Below, one piece after another: positions 51,004-59,821 of a DNA stretch of 64,000 bases. Each line of letters starts with the position of its first letter. Position 1 is the first letter of the stretch. Origin of the DNA: Deltaproteobacteria bacterium (GTDB taxonomy: Bacteria > Bdellovibrionota_F > JAHFAK01). The stretch spans positions 1-64,000 of the forward strand of contig JAHFAK010000001.1 in assembly GCA_023250585.1 (NCBI GenBank). Reading direction: 5' to 3'. A model generated the notes under the pieces. The model had not been told where the DNA came from, did no database searches, and saw nothing but the letters and a program-made list of their open reading frames with translations. Position numbers and translations under genes: made by a program.

Positions 51004-52232
51004 ACACGTTCCTTTCTTAATACGACCTGGTTTTTACCAAGGCAATTCCAAATATCAATGACAAGGGCTTCTGGTTTAAGAGCTTTCCAAATGATATTAC
51101 TGTTACTAAATTCCTTATGATTAACTGCTACAAAAACAATATCCGTTCCTTGCAACGCTTCTGAAATATTTCGGTTAGCATATCGTTCGATCACCTGTGT
51201 TTTGAGATTTGGTTCACAAAGAACAATTTCATGAGGAACTTTTCTCTCAATATAGCGAATAAGCTTTGGAACAAGACTATCACGTGTATCGTCTGAATCT
51301 CTCTTGAAGGTATACCCAAGAACTGCAACCTTTGCTCCTTTAATCTCAGCATGGCGAGCGGCAAGTTCTATAAGATGATAAGGCATAAATTCATTAATTT
51401 TCCATGAAGCAAGTAAAAGATCCGAACCCGGAGAAAGTTCGTTAATCATACCAAAGTCTTTACGAAGACATGTCCCCGCGGTAAGCCCTGGCCGATAAAT
51501 AAAACCACGAGGATAATCTTCATTTGCAAGTCTTAAAATATCATAAATGTTTTGATCGAACTCATTTGCATAAATCGCAAATTGGTTTGCAACTGCAAAT
51601 TCAATATACCTCGCAGAATTGTTGAAGAGCTTAACTAATTCAGCAGAAATATAGGTGGTTTTAAACATTTTAACATTAAAGGGAGCGAATATCTCTATTG
51701 CTTTTTCATAGCTTAATTCATCTTCACAGCCAATTATTTGAGGAAGCGTTTTCAATTCTGCCAAAGCTTTGTGCTCTGCCAAACGCTCTGGACAAAATGC
51801 AAGCGCTATATTTTTTCCTATACGAAATGATGAATGTTCTTCCAAAAAACTTTTCACATATTCAGTTGTACGTGGAGCTACAGTAGAACGTAAAAAAATT
51901 GATTGTCCTTTCTGCATGTGAGGAATTAAAGATTTTATGACTGCTTCAACGTTTGAAAGATCAGTTTCAATATGAGGCATTAAAGGAGTTCCCACTGTAA
52001 TAAAGATATAATCGACATTTTTTATTATACTAATATCATCGGTAAATTGAATCCGTGAATGGGTTAAAAGATCTTGGCAGCCTGGTTCTTCAAAGGGCAT
52101 AATACGATCTCTTAAAATTTTCAAAAGGGCTATGTCTTTATCAATTCCCGTTACAGAAAATCCCAAGGACTCAAGAAAAAGCCCAAAAGGAAGACCCACC
52201 CTCCCCGTTCCAATGATTGCTATTTTTTTCAT
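51000..52232 (-). CDS. Nucleotide-sugar 6-dehydrogenase (UDP-Glc/GDP-Man dehydrogenase family)
   Basis: The 410 residues have IAIIGTGRVGLPFGLF, TVGTPLMPH, LRSTVAPRTTE, CPERLAEHKALAEL, K201 and N205 in VKLFNNSARY, and the catalytic cysteine C255 in LTAGTCLRKDFG. These are the family landmarks of enzymes oxidising C6 of NDP-sugars to uronates with two NAD+. The active-site segment TAGTCLRKDF differs from the common GIGGHCIPVDP and GFGGSCFPKD forms, so the substrate cannot be inferred. A uronic acid in the glycan is implied. Confidence 0.93.
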   Translation of the reverse strand: MKKIAIIGTGRVGLPFGLFLESLGFSVTGIDKDIALLKILRDRIMPFEEPGCQDLLTHSRIQFTDDISIIKNVDYIFITVGTPLMPHIETDLSNVEAVIKSLIPHMQKGQSIFLRSTVAPRTTEYVKSFLEEHSSFRIGKNIALAFCPERLAEHKALAELKTLPQIIGCEDELSYEKAIEIFAPFNVKMFKTTYISAELVKLFNNSARYIEFAVANQFAIYANEFDQNIYDILRLANEDYPRGFIYRPGLTAGTCLRKDFGMINELSPGSDLLLASWKINEFMPYHLIELAARHAEIKGAKVAVLGYTFKRDSDDTRDSLVPKLIRYIERKVPHEIVLCEPNLKTQVIERYANRNISEALQGTDIVFVAVNHKEFSNSNIIWKALKPEALVIDIWNCLGKNQVVLRKERV

Positions 52233-52241
52233 TTATTCTCC

Positions 52242-53228
52242 TTAATCTAAGGTATGTAAAGCAACTGACTGAACCATTAAAGTTACAAGTTCATCGAATT
52301 TTATTGTATGCTTCCATCCAAGCTTTCTATATGCTTTATCTGCATTACCAATGAGTTGTGCTTGCCCAACAGAGGTGTAACTGGGTTCAAGCCGAATATA
52401 ATTTTTCCAGCCTGTAATATTGACTGCTTGAAAAGCAAGTCGAAGAAAGTCTTCTACCGTGTGTGTAACTCCTGTTGAAAGAATATAATCATCTGGACTA
52501 TCTGCTTGTGCCATAAGCCACATACCATAGGCATAATCTTTGGCATATCCCCAATCTTTTTGAGAATCCATATTGCCTAAAACGATTTCCTTTTTTTGTT
52601 TTTCTTTTATAAGCACTACTTGTTCTGCTATTTTTTGCGTAACAAATGAAGACCCTCTCCGTGGAGATTCATGATTGTAAAGAATTACTGTTGAAAAATG
52701 CATATTTTCTGTGTCTCTATAAAAACGTGCAAGTTCTGCAGCAGCAATCTTTGATAAACCATACAAAGAATTACTTTGATATGGTGTGAGTTCGGTTTGT
52801 GGCGACTGAGACGTTCCATCAAACATAAGACATGACCCTGCCAAAACAAGACGAGTTTTTGGAGAGACTTCATTAATTCCATGAATCAAATGAGAAGCAG
52901 AACGAATATTATTCTCATATAAGGTACATGCGATTTTTTTCCGTTCTCCTTGTGATGTTGACGATGAATAATGAGTAGCGGCCAGATGGTAACATTCATC
53001 GGGTTTTAATTCAGCAAGTAATTTTACAACATCTCTATATTCATTGAGATCAATCTCATGAGTATGAATCTTAATTTCTTTACCAAAAAGATATTGGGCA
53101 ATCCGTTTGGTATTTTGCGATAAAGGCTTACGAATAATGCCATGTACTTCATAGCCTTTGTTGTAAAGAATCTCTGTAAGATAACTTCCATCTTGACCAA
53201 AAATACCAGTTACTACTGCTTTTTTCAT
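52242..53228 (-). CDS. GDP-mannose 4,6-dehydratase-like SDR lacking the catalytic Glu
   Basis: The 328 residues carry the Gmd signature VTGIFGQDGSYLTE (6-19), HLAATHYSSSTSQGE, and NHESPRRGSSFVTQKI, which is nearly diagnostic for GDP-mannose dehydratases. Catalytic Tyr and Lys are Y156 and K160. The usual ASTSELYG block, holding Thr and the essential Glu, reads AGSCLMFDG: the Glu position is L134. Without that acid the dehydration step should fail, so the protein may be a reductase or epimerase in the Gmd/RMD group. It is 9 bases before the dehydrogenase gene. Confidence 0.85.
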   Translation of the reverse strand: MKKAVVTGIFGQDGSYLTEILYNKGYEVHGIIRKPLSQNTKRIAQYLFGKEIKIHTHEIDLNEYRDVVKLLAELKPDECYHLAATHYSSSTSQGERKKIACTLYENNIRSASHLIHGINEVSPKTRLVLAGSCLMFDGTSQSPQTELTPYQSNSLYGLSKIAAAELARFYRDTENMHFSTVILYNHESPRRGSSFVTQKIAEQVVLIKEKQKKEIVLGNMDSQKDWGYAKDYAYGMWLMAQADSPDDYILSTGVTHTVEDFLRLAFQAVNITGWKNYIRLEPSYTSVGQAQLIGNADKAYRKLGWKHTIKFDELVTLMVQSVALHTLD

Positions 53229-53229
53229 T

Positions 53230-54510
53230 TTATTTCTTTAGTATTGAACTATCGAGACAATGAACTTGAGGCATTGGAACAATAAACTTTCCACCTTCTT
53301 TAAGGAATTGAAATTCTCTCTTAATCATTTCATCCATAAAGAAGTATGGCAGAACGAGAAAATAATCAGGTTTCTTCATACGAGCTTCTTCTTCTGAAAT
53401 AATAGGAATGTTCGAACCAACCGTCCAGCAGCCAGCTTTATGAGAGTTACGATCAGCAGCGTATGGAATATCATGAACGGTTAAACTACAATACTGAAGT
53501 ATAACATTTCCTTTACTTGAAGCACCATATACAAAAGTTTTTTTACCTTTTTTATTTTCAGTTCTAATAAACGTTGTCAGTTTATCGCGAATTCGTTCCG
53601 AATTTTCACGGAATTTTTTATAGGGTTCTTCTTCGTCTAATTTTAGTTTTTTTTCTTCATTAAAAAAAGTATTGAGACGAACGTTTGCTTCCGCTGAAGG
53701 TTCAGAGCCCTCTTTTTTACGAAGATAAAATCGGTAGCTACTACCATTTACTGTATTTTTTTCCATATCTACAATTTTTAATCCATGACGTTCAACAAGA
53801 TAACGAAAAGGTCGGATATGATAGTATTCCAAATGTTCATGAAAAATTTGATCGAACATATTTTGTTCTAGCATCTCAGGAAGGTCAGCCATTTGAACCA
53901 CCCACACTCCATCGGTATGCAAAATTGAAGCAATATCAGAAACAAAAGTATTCGGATCATCTAAATCATAAAACATTGCGATACTTGTAATAACTTTTGC
54001 TTTTTTTGTAGGACACGCCTTTTCAAATGATCTTCTATTAAAAAAATCCACAACTCGTCTGAAATTTTCTTTCTCACCTCGTATATTTTCAACAGGATCA
54101 AATCCTATTCGATCGATAAAATTCTGTGTATAACTATTTAAAAGTGTCCCATCGTTACAGCCAATATCAACTACCGTATCACCAGGAATAAGGTCCACAA
54201 AATGCCCCGCGCCCTCAATAACATCTTTGAGAGCATCACGCATCGTCTGATTTATACCCGAACGATACCAATATTCTCGGTAGATAAGATCTCCTGGAAA
54301 CGTATGACGAAGCTGAACAAGCCCACACGCATTCTTATTTTTTGCAGGATTACAGCGAACAACTTCAATTGGCACTGCTTGAGAAGGATAACGATCCTGA
54401 TTCTCATGACTAACGGTGACTGAGGCTAACAGCTGACTTCCCAAGTTGATTACTGGAGTTAACTCTTTTGATCCGCAAATCCGACACGAATCAATTGCTT
54501 TAATATTCAT
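53230..54510 (-). CDS. Sugar C-methyltransferase (NovU/TylC3-like)
   Basis: The 426 residues comprise an N-terminal zinc-binding part with CRICGSKELTPVINLG, a central SAM-binding domain VVDIGCNDGTLL, and a C-terminal Methyltransf_14 part with FVYGASSKGNVILQYC and AADRNSHKAGCWTVG. This three-part build is that of nucleotide-sugar C-methyltransferases that add a branch methyl to keto-deoxysugars. TAAGGAGGTTT precedes the ATG. It overlaps the GT-B gene by 11 bases. A branched, methylated sugar in the glycan is implied; whether its substrate comes from the Gmd-like enzyme or the rml pathway intermediate is unclear. Confidence 0.9.
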   Translation of the reverse strand: MNIKAIDSCRICGSKELTPVINLGSQLLASVTVSHENQDRYPSQAVPIEVVRCNPAKNKNACGLVQLRHTFPGDLIYREYWYRSGINQTMRDALKDVIEGAGHFVDLIPGDTVVDIGCNDGTLLNSYTQNFIDRIGFDPVENIRGEKENFRRVVDFFNRRSFEKACPTKKAKVITSIAMFYDLDDPNTFVSDIASILHTDGVWVVQMADLPEMLEQNMFDQIFHEHLEYYHIRPFRYLVERHGLKIVDMEKNTVNGSSYRFYLRKKEGSEPSAEANVRLNTFFNEEKKLKLDEEEPYKKFRENSERIRDKLTTFIRTENKKGKKTFVYGASSKGNVILQYCSLTVHDIPYAADRNSHKAGCWTVGSNIPIISEEEARMKKPDYFLVLPYFFMDEMIKREFQFLKEGGKFIVPMPQVHCLDSSILKK

Positions 54511-56038
54511 AAACCTCCTTAATAAGTTTTGCTAATCGCACTGATGAACTCACATTTTGTACAAGCCCCGCATGACGGCAATAGAGAACTTGCTTATTTT
54601 TCAATTCAGTACGTATATTTTGATCTTCGAGCAATAAACGAATAGTAGGAATAAGTTTTTCTTTCTTTCTTACTGCCATCGCAGCCTCAAGAGTTGCATA
54701 ATCCACAAGATCCTCTCTGTTTGTCAAATTAATAAAGATTAGAGGTTTCTCAAGTAAAATTGTTTCTAAGCCTGCAGTAGAATGTAACGTAATAACAACA
54801 TCGGCTGCATTTAAAATTTCTCTTAAAGTTTTCTTTTGATCAATTAATATTTGTTTATTCTGATTAAGAAAGGATTGATGGACAGAATGATCTTCTTCCG
54901 GATGAAATCGTACAAACAATTTTATATCCTGTATCTTTTTTGGCACTTCATATACCGCTTGAAGGACATTCAGATATTCTGTATGAGTAATATATGATTC
55001 TAAAGAACCAATGCCTTCTGGGGCCAAAGGAATTGACAAAAAAACGACTAATGGAGTTTGATCAGAAAGACCTAGTTCTTGTCGTATTTTTTTGCGTCCT
55101 TCTTCATCATCTTGTTTATATTGATCAAAACGTGGATTCCCCGTAACAAAAATTTTATCTTTGGAAATTCCATGCTTTTCGATGATTTCTGCTGACTGCG
55201 TGTCAAATGCTGCCACATAATCATGAGCTAGAAACCTCCATTCACTGTCAGCAGCACAAACACTTCCATACTGAAGACACAGAGAAGGAATTCCAAAAGA
55301 ACGCCCAATGAGCGCAAAACTTTTTGCCTCAAAATCTGCGGGATCTGTTGTCACAATTATTGAAGGCTTTGTTTGGCTCAACATGATATCGGCAAGGAGA
55401 AGAGATCGTACACAATGGACTGCTTTTTTTCTAAACCATGCTTCAAAACCTGACCAAATACGTCCATTGAGTTGCAGACGCGCTTTTCGTTTCCAATAAC
55501 TCATTAACTGCCGTGTTTCTTTTATTAGTCGTTTTATGTAGGTAACATCTCGAAGCGTAGTCCAATCACTATAATAAGCATTCTGATGAAGAACTTGAGC
55601 GTCTTTGGGTAAGGCTGCTTTACTTACGATACCGATTTTTAATTTTTCAGATTTCAACAATTCACGGATTACGGGAGCTATACTTTCATGCTGCCGGCTA
55701 ACGTTACAAACAAAAAGGATGTTAGTCTGTAACGATGAATGCTTATGTTCTATACTTTTAGCTGCTAATGCTACTTCACGAATAAACCACATGAGATTGA
55801 ACAAAAAATATTTTGAAGACGATTCTACATTCCTACCTAACGCTTCTTCTTTTAATACTTTTCGAAGATAATATATGACGAGAGAAGATGCCCCTGCTTC
55901 AAAGACCGTTGTTCCTTGAATATGAGGCGCAACGGTATCATTTTTAATTGTATCAAGAAAAGTAAGCATTACATCCTCTGCTTTTCGAGAAAAATCAAAC
56001 TCAGAAAGAGCATCTTTTATACTAGTCATTGTAGGCAT
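54500..56038 (-). CDS. GT-B protein of the CDP-glycerol phosphotransferase / UDP-GlcNAc epimerase-like group
   Basis: A 512-residue protein. Its C-terminal half has FVTGNPRFDQYK, FLSIPLAPEGIGSLESYIT, FVRFHPEED and DVVITLHSTAGLETILLEKP, the pattern shared by CDP-glycerol glycerophosphotransferases, capsule PF05159-like and surface carbohydrate enzymes. The N-terminal half is less conserved and has no membrane helix. The HPEED and HSTAGLET blocks correspond to the nucleotide-sugar pocket. It lies between methyltransferase and GT-C genes. Transfer of a sugar or polyol phosphate to the glycan is likely. Confidence 0.7.
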   Translation of the reverse strand: MPTMTSIKDALSEFDFSRKAEDVMLTFLDTIKNDTVAPHIQGTTVFEAGASSLVIYYLRKVLKEEALGRNVESSSKYFLFNLMWFIREVALAAKSIEHKHSSLQTNILFVCNVSRQHESIAPVIRELLKSEKLKIGIVSKAALPKDAQVLHQNAYYSDWTTLRDVTYIKRLIKETRQLMSYWKRKARLQLNGRIWSGFEAWFRKKAVHCVRSLLLADIMLSQTKPSIIVTTDPADFEAKSFALIGRSFGIPSLCLQYGSVCAADSEWRFLAHDYVAAFDTQSAEIIEKHGISKDKIFVTGNPRFDQYKQDDEEGRKKIRQELGLSDQTPLVVFLSIPLAPEGIGSLESYITHTEYLNVLQAVYEVPKKIQDIKLFVRFHPEEDHSVHQSFLNQNKQILIDQKKTLREILNAADVVITLHSTAGLETILLEKPLIFINLTNREDLVDYATLEAAMAVRKKEKLIPTIRLLLEDQNIRTELKNKQVLYCRHAGLVQNVSSSVRLAKLIKEVYEY

Positions 56039-56043
56039 CTCAA

Positions 56044-57597
56044 TTATTGTTTAGGTAAATACAACTGAAGGCTTTTCATAAAATCACCAGTAGAAATTTC
56101 TTCTTTCAATTCATAATTGCGAGTAATTGATTCCATCAAAGTTGGAATATAAGGAGCTATTACTTTTGACATGTTCTTTTGTGCAAAAAACCTTCCTTCT
56201 TCAAGAACAATGATGGAATATTTTTTAGCTTCAATATTATTTTTCAAAATTTTTTCGTTTGCCAAATGATGTGTTTCAACAAATGTTTCATCTAAGCTGG
56301 GTTTGAACGCATACATCTCCATATTAAGCCGTGGTTCATTAATTATTGTTTCATTTGCTAAAACTGGAGTAAATGAAAGCATAACTCCTCTTTGGTTGTG
56401 TGTATATGAATTAATTTTTGCCCCAACTTTTCTAATAATTGCAAGGTCAGATTGAAAATAATTAGTTTTTAAAAACTCTCCTGTTGAAGCAAGAGGCGCT
56501 CCTAAAAATAGTAAAAAAAACAATATAAAAACATTTGGCGTCCGTGGTCCGGATTGATCCATTAATTTATTAATTAAAGCTAAACATAAAATCATGATAA
56601 ATGGGAAAGTATAGAGTTTTGTTGGCGGATAATCAGCTATAGTTTGATAATAAAATGAAAAACTGAGTAAAATCATTATAGAAACATAAGAAAATGCTAC
56701 GGTATGCTCAGAAGATAATTTTTTTTCGTAATTCTCTTTATTTTTTTTGTCTTTCAGCCAGGAAAAAGCGAGATATCCCATAGAAAAAAAGGCCAAAATA
56801 TTATAAGGATACAAACTGTCAAACTCTTCGAATCTTAGATTCAAGAAAGTACGTACTATCGATGAAAGGTTCTTGTTATCTATTTTTACTGAAGACTGAT
56901 CAATATTAAATCGAATAGTATCGAAGAAAATATTTATATCTCCAAAAAAAATTGAATACTTAAAAATATAACAAAGCCCAATAAACGTTGCTGCAAAAAT
57001 TGCGCCAAGAATGGCAAAATCCTTTCGAAATTTAATACAAAGAATTATAACGAGACCGAGAATAAACATAGTCTGATAATCAACAAGATAACGATTTGAA
57101 ATAAGGAAAAAATTAATCAGAAGAAACCAAAATACTTTCCAATGTTTTTGCCAGGAGCTGAGAAGAACTAATAATGAAAGAGTTCTCAATAAAGCATTCA
57201 AAGAATATGTTGTATTTGTTAAAAAACTATATAATCCCATCGGAATTAAAAATGAAGTATAACTGAGTATAATCGACTGAATATTGCTAAATAATTTATA
57301 TACAACAAGAGCCTGAATATTGATGAGTAAAATAAAAAATACTAATGAAATAATTCTTCCTGTTAAAAAAGAAGCCCCAAAAATTTTAAATAAAGTTCCA
57401 TAGAGCTCAATATGTAATGGCAATCGATGATAGAAAAAATCGATATAGGGATACATTCCTTTGGAAAATAGCAATGCTCCATGATAATACCAATTTTCAT
57501 CGTTCCAAAATCGACAATGATAGATCCAGAAAAAACCAAACAATATAAAAAATAAATTAATCCCTAGAAAAAGAAAAACTTTTGACTGTTTTATCAT
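56044..57597 (-). CDS. GT-C membrane glycosyltransferase (PMT/ArnT-like)
   Basis: The 517 residues have about ten to twelve membrane helices. The first extracytoplasmic loop contains WNDENWYYHGALLF, an acidic pair at the usual catalytic place of polyprenyl-phosphate-sugar-dependent GT-C enzymes, and LPLHIELYGTLFKIFG follows. The C-terminal 130 residues form a soluble periplasmic domain. Its ATG overlaps the methyltransferase stop by 4 bases. In the same run are a polyprenyl-type GT2 and a YdjC-like deacetylase, together resembling the ArnC-ArnD-ArnT system. Confidence 0.8.
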   Translation of the reverse strand: MIKQSKVFLFLGINLFFILFGFFWIYHCRFWNDENWYYHGALLFSKGMYPYIDFFYHRLPLHIELYGTLFKIFGASFLTGRIISLVFFILLINIQALVVYKLFSNIQSIILSYTSFLIPMGLYSFLTNTTYSLNALLRTLSLLVLLSSWQKHWKVFWFLLINFFLISNRYLVDYQTMFILGLVIILCIKFRKDFAILGAIFAATFIGLCYIFKYSIFFGDINIFFDTIRFNIDQSSVKIDNKNLSSIVRTFLNLRFEEFDSLYPYNILAFFSMGYLAFSWLKDKKNKENYEKKLSSEHTVAFSYVSIMILLSFSFYYQTIADYPPTKLYTFPFIMILCLALINKLMDQSGPRTPNVFILFFLLFLGAPLASTGEFLKTNYFQSDLAIIRKVGAKINSYTHNQRGVMLSFTPVLANETIINEPRLNMEMYAFKPSLDETFVETHHLANEKILKNNIEAKKYSIIVLEEGRFFAQKNMSKVIAPYIPTLMESITRNYELKEEISTGDFMKSLQLYLPKQ

Positions 57598-58217
57598 AGA
57601 ATAAATTGAATAGAAACGATTTGCGTTTCCAGATATTTTTCGGGCATTTCTTGAAAAATCTCAATGTTTGCAGATTCTTGTAATTCATGCTCAATCTTCT
57701 TAATTTCATCTTGTGCTAAATAAAGCAAAAGACGCCCCGTTTTTTTAAGATATTGTGGAGATTGCTTAATAAATAAAAGAATCAATGAAAGCCTTTCTTG
57801 TCCAAAGAATAATTTTACAAATGGAATTGCCATTCCCACGAGCAGCGGATGTCTTCTTACAAAACTACCTATATGATTTATAAAGGCATTATTCGGAATT
57901 CTTGGTGGATTGAAAACAATAAGATCATAAGTCGCTTTTACATGATCAAAGAGAGAAGAGTAATAGATATTCAAAGCTATACCATTTCTTTGAGCATTCT
58001 CTCTTGTATTTTTGAGAGCCTTTTCATTCACATCAACAGCATCTACATCAAAACCAAGCTTTGCAAGATAAATCGCAATATAGCCTGTGCCTGTCCCCAT
58101 ATCAAGAGCTTTCCCACGTGGAAACAGAGAAGCTGTTTTAGCTAACAGAAAAGTATCTTCTGCCGGTTGGCAGACTCCGGGAAATTCTATAATTTTAATT
58201 TCATCTTTGATCGACAT
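57594..58217 (-). CDS. HemK2/PrmC-like methyltransferase (NPP motif)
   Basis: The 207 residues have VCQPAEDTFLLAK near the N-terminus, ALDMGTGTGYIAIYLAK as SAM motif, DAVDVNEKALKNT, and VFNPPRIPN (NPPR at 103-106) as catalytic motif. The PAEDTFLL start is the signature of the HemK2-type branch, which methylate nitrogen of protein glutamine or small molecules. Being inside the Arn-like module it may have a small-molecule amine substrate; this is inference. The C-terminal domain after 150 is not specific. Confidence 0.85.
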   Translation of the reverse strand: MSIKDEIKIIEFPGVCQPAEDTFLLAKTASLFPRGKALDMGTGTGYIAIYLAKLGFDVDAVDVNEKALKNTRENAQRNGIALNIYYSSLFDHVKATYDLIVFNPPRIPNNAFINHIGSFVRRHPLLVGMAIPFVKLFFGQERLSLILLFIKQSPQYLKKTGRLLLYLAQDEIKKIEHELQESANIEIFQEMPEKYLETQIVSIQFIL

Positions 58218-58222
58218 ACATC

Positions 58223-59068
58223 TTAAATGAGCGTTACATTAAATTTTCGTACAACGTCTAATGTCTCCTTAGCCGTTATAGCGCGAAGTTCTTCCTCTCG
58301 CATGTCGGTCCAAAAATCATACTCTTTAAGATCATTATCAACATATCCGGGATGGCAGACTATTTCAGAAACACCTTGAGGGATATTTTTTATATAATGA
58401 TACAGCGCTTCTTTATAGTATCCCTTAGGAACATAGCCCACACCAAAGACATGCCCCGCGTTATTCAAATTACTCATAGGACGCTGTAATGGAGATGCAA
58501 TTTTAGAAAGAATCAACTGTTTCACAAATCCAATATATATTCCTTTTCGAAACAGAATTTGTTTTTTATAGAATGATCCTCTCCATAATCCTAAAGAAAC
58601 ACTTCGGATTCTACGGATTCCAAACCGCGAAGAAAGTCCCAAAAGCACTCGTCCAATTGCAGGATGAAAATGAATATGCCGATGTGAATCTATATGTTCT
58701 AGATTAATTCCGCTTTCAATCACTCTTTCAATTTGTGCACTGAATTCCTTCTCAACTTCTCTTAATGAAATACGTCCTAAGAAAAGTCGAGACATAAAAC
58801 GAGAAAGCGAATAAAAAGTATTATTCTTATCAAGAAGGCTTGAGATTTCTCTAGGAGAAGATAGAGAGCTCCCACACGTAATATTTAAATGAAGACCTAC
58901 CGATAAATCAGGTTCCTTCTTGAGCAGTTGTACACTTTTCTCAAAGCCTGGTATATTAGACATCAATGAAGTACTTCTCACAATTCCATTGCGAAAACAT
59001 TCAATGATACCTGCGTTAATTCCCTCAGAAATACCAAAATCATCTGCGTTTACAATGAGTTTTTTCAT
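58223..59068 (-). CDS. YdjC/ChbG/HpnK-family carbohydrate deacetylase
   Basis: The 281 residues are of the YdjC family: LIVNADDFGISEG with metal ligands D9/D10 at the N-terminus, VGLHLN with H60, HIDSHRHIHFHPA with H129, and IVCHPGYVD near the C-terminus. These zinc- or magnesium-dependent enzymes remove acetyl groups from chito-oligosaccharides or from lipid-linked GlcNAc (HpnK in hopanoid synthesis). Next to a polyprenyl-type GT2 and a GT-C, an ArnD-like role on polyprenyl-phosphate N-acetyl or N-formyl sugar is the best guess. It overlaps the GT2 gene by 4 bases. Confidence 0.9.
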   Translation of the reverse strand: MKKLIVNADDFGISEGINAGIIECFRNGIVRSTSLMSNIPGFEKSVQLLKKEPDLSVGLHLNITCGSSLSSPREISSLLDKNNTFYSLSRFMSRLFLGRISLREVEKEFSAQIERVIESGINLEHIDSHRHIHFHPAIGRVLLGLSSRFGIRRIRSVSLGLWRGSFYKKQILFRKGIYIGFVKQLILSKIASPLQRPMSNLNNAGHVFGVGYVPKGYYKEALYHYIKNIPQGVSEIVCHPGYVDNDLKEYDFWTDMREEELRAITAKETLDVVRKFNVTLI

Positions 59069-59811
59069 TTATAATAACCCTGATGATCGTTTCGTTTAAC
59101 TTTCCAAAGATCTCGCAACATTCTGACTGTATCTTGAAAAAAATTCACTGTTGATTTTTCATGAAAATAACGAAATCGTATGGGGACTTGATGAATAATA
59201 AATCCTAATTTTTTTGCAACGTACAAAGCTTCAACGTCGAAACTAAATCTCTCCAACGTTTGTTTTGTAAAAATAGCCTGTGCTGCTTCCTTTCGGAAAC
59301 CTTTCAATCCCGCTTGTGTATCAAGCAATTCGGGTAAAAGCCACAGCCGCACTAATAGATTAAAAAAGCGGCCCATTAAATGTCTTGTATAGAGATAACG
59401 AAAGAAAACCGGACTGATTTCATAGCGAGATTCCGGAAGTACACGGCATGCAATGGCAACATCTGCGCCCTTCTCTAACACCTCCAGAATTCTAAAAATT
59501 TGATCGGGCTGATATGCTAAATCTGAATCGTTAAAGACAAGATACCGTCCACGAGCTTCTCCAAATCCATGTCGAATTGCATATCCCTTACCACGATTTT
59601 TTCTGTTAGAAACAACTTTAATGTTTTGGTACTTCTCTGTAATACGGTTCAATACAGAAAGAGAATTATCATAACTACCATCATCCACGAGAATCAATTC
59701 CCATGGATAATGCTGTTTTTCTAACTGTTCCACTAATAAAGCAACATTTCCTTCAATAAACTCTGAAGCATTAAAAACTGGAACTACAACTGATAAGTGT
59801 ATAGTACTCAT
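59065..59811 (-). CDS. Glycosyltransferase family 2 (polyprenyl-phosphate sugar synthase-like)
   Basis: The 248 residues have LSVVVPVFNASEFIEGNV, LILVDDGSYDNSL, NRGKGYAIRHGFGEARG and FNDSDLAYQP, with DSD as metal site. LLDTQAGLKGFRKEA and RFSFDVEALYVA are the classical dolichyl-phosphate glucose synthase blocks. The product is presumably a polyprenyl-phosphate-linked sugar for the GT-C enzyme at 56044-57597. No membrane helix is seen. Confidence 0.93.
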   Translation of the reverse strand: MSTIHLSVVVPVFNASEFIEGNVALLVEQLEKQHYPWELILVDDGSYDNSLSVLNRITEKYQNIKVVSNRKNRGKGYAIRHGFGEARGRYLVFNDSDLAYQPDQIFRILEVLEKGADVAIACRVLPESRYEISPVFFRYLYTRHLMGRFFNLLVRLWLLPELLDTQAGLKGFRKEAAQAIFTKQTLERFSFDVEALYVAKKLGFIIHQVPIRFRYFHEKSTVNFFQDTVRMLRDLWKVKRNDHQGYYK

Positions 59812-59821
59812 ACTAATCTAT

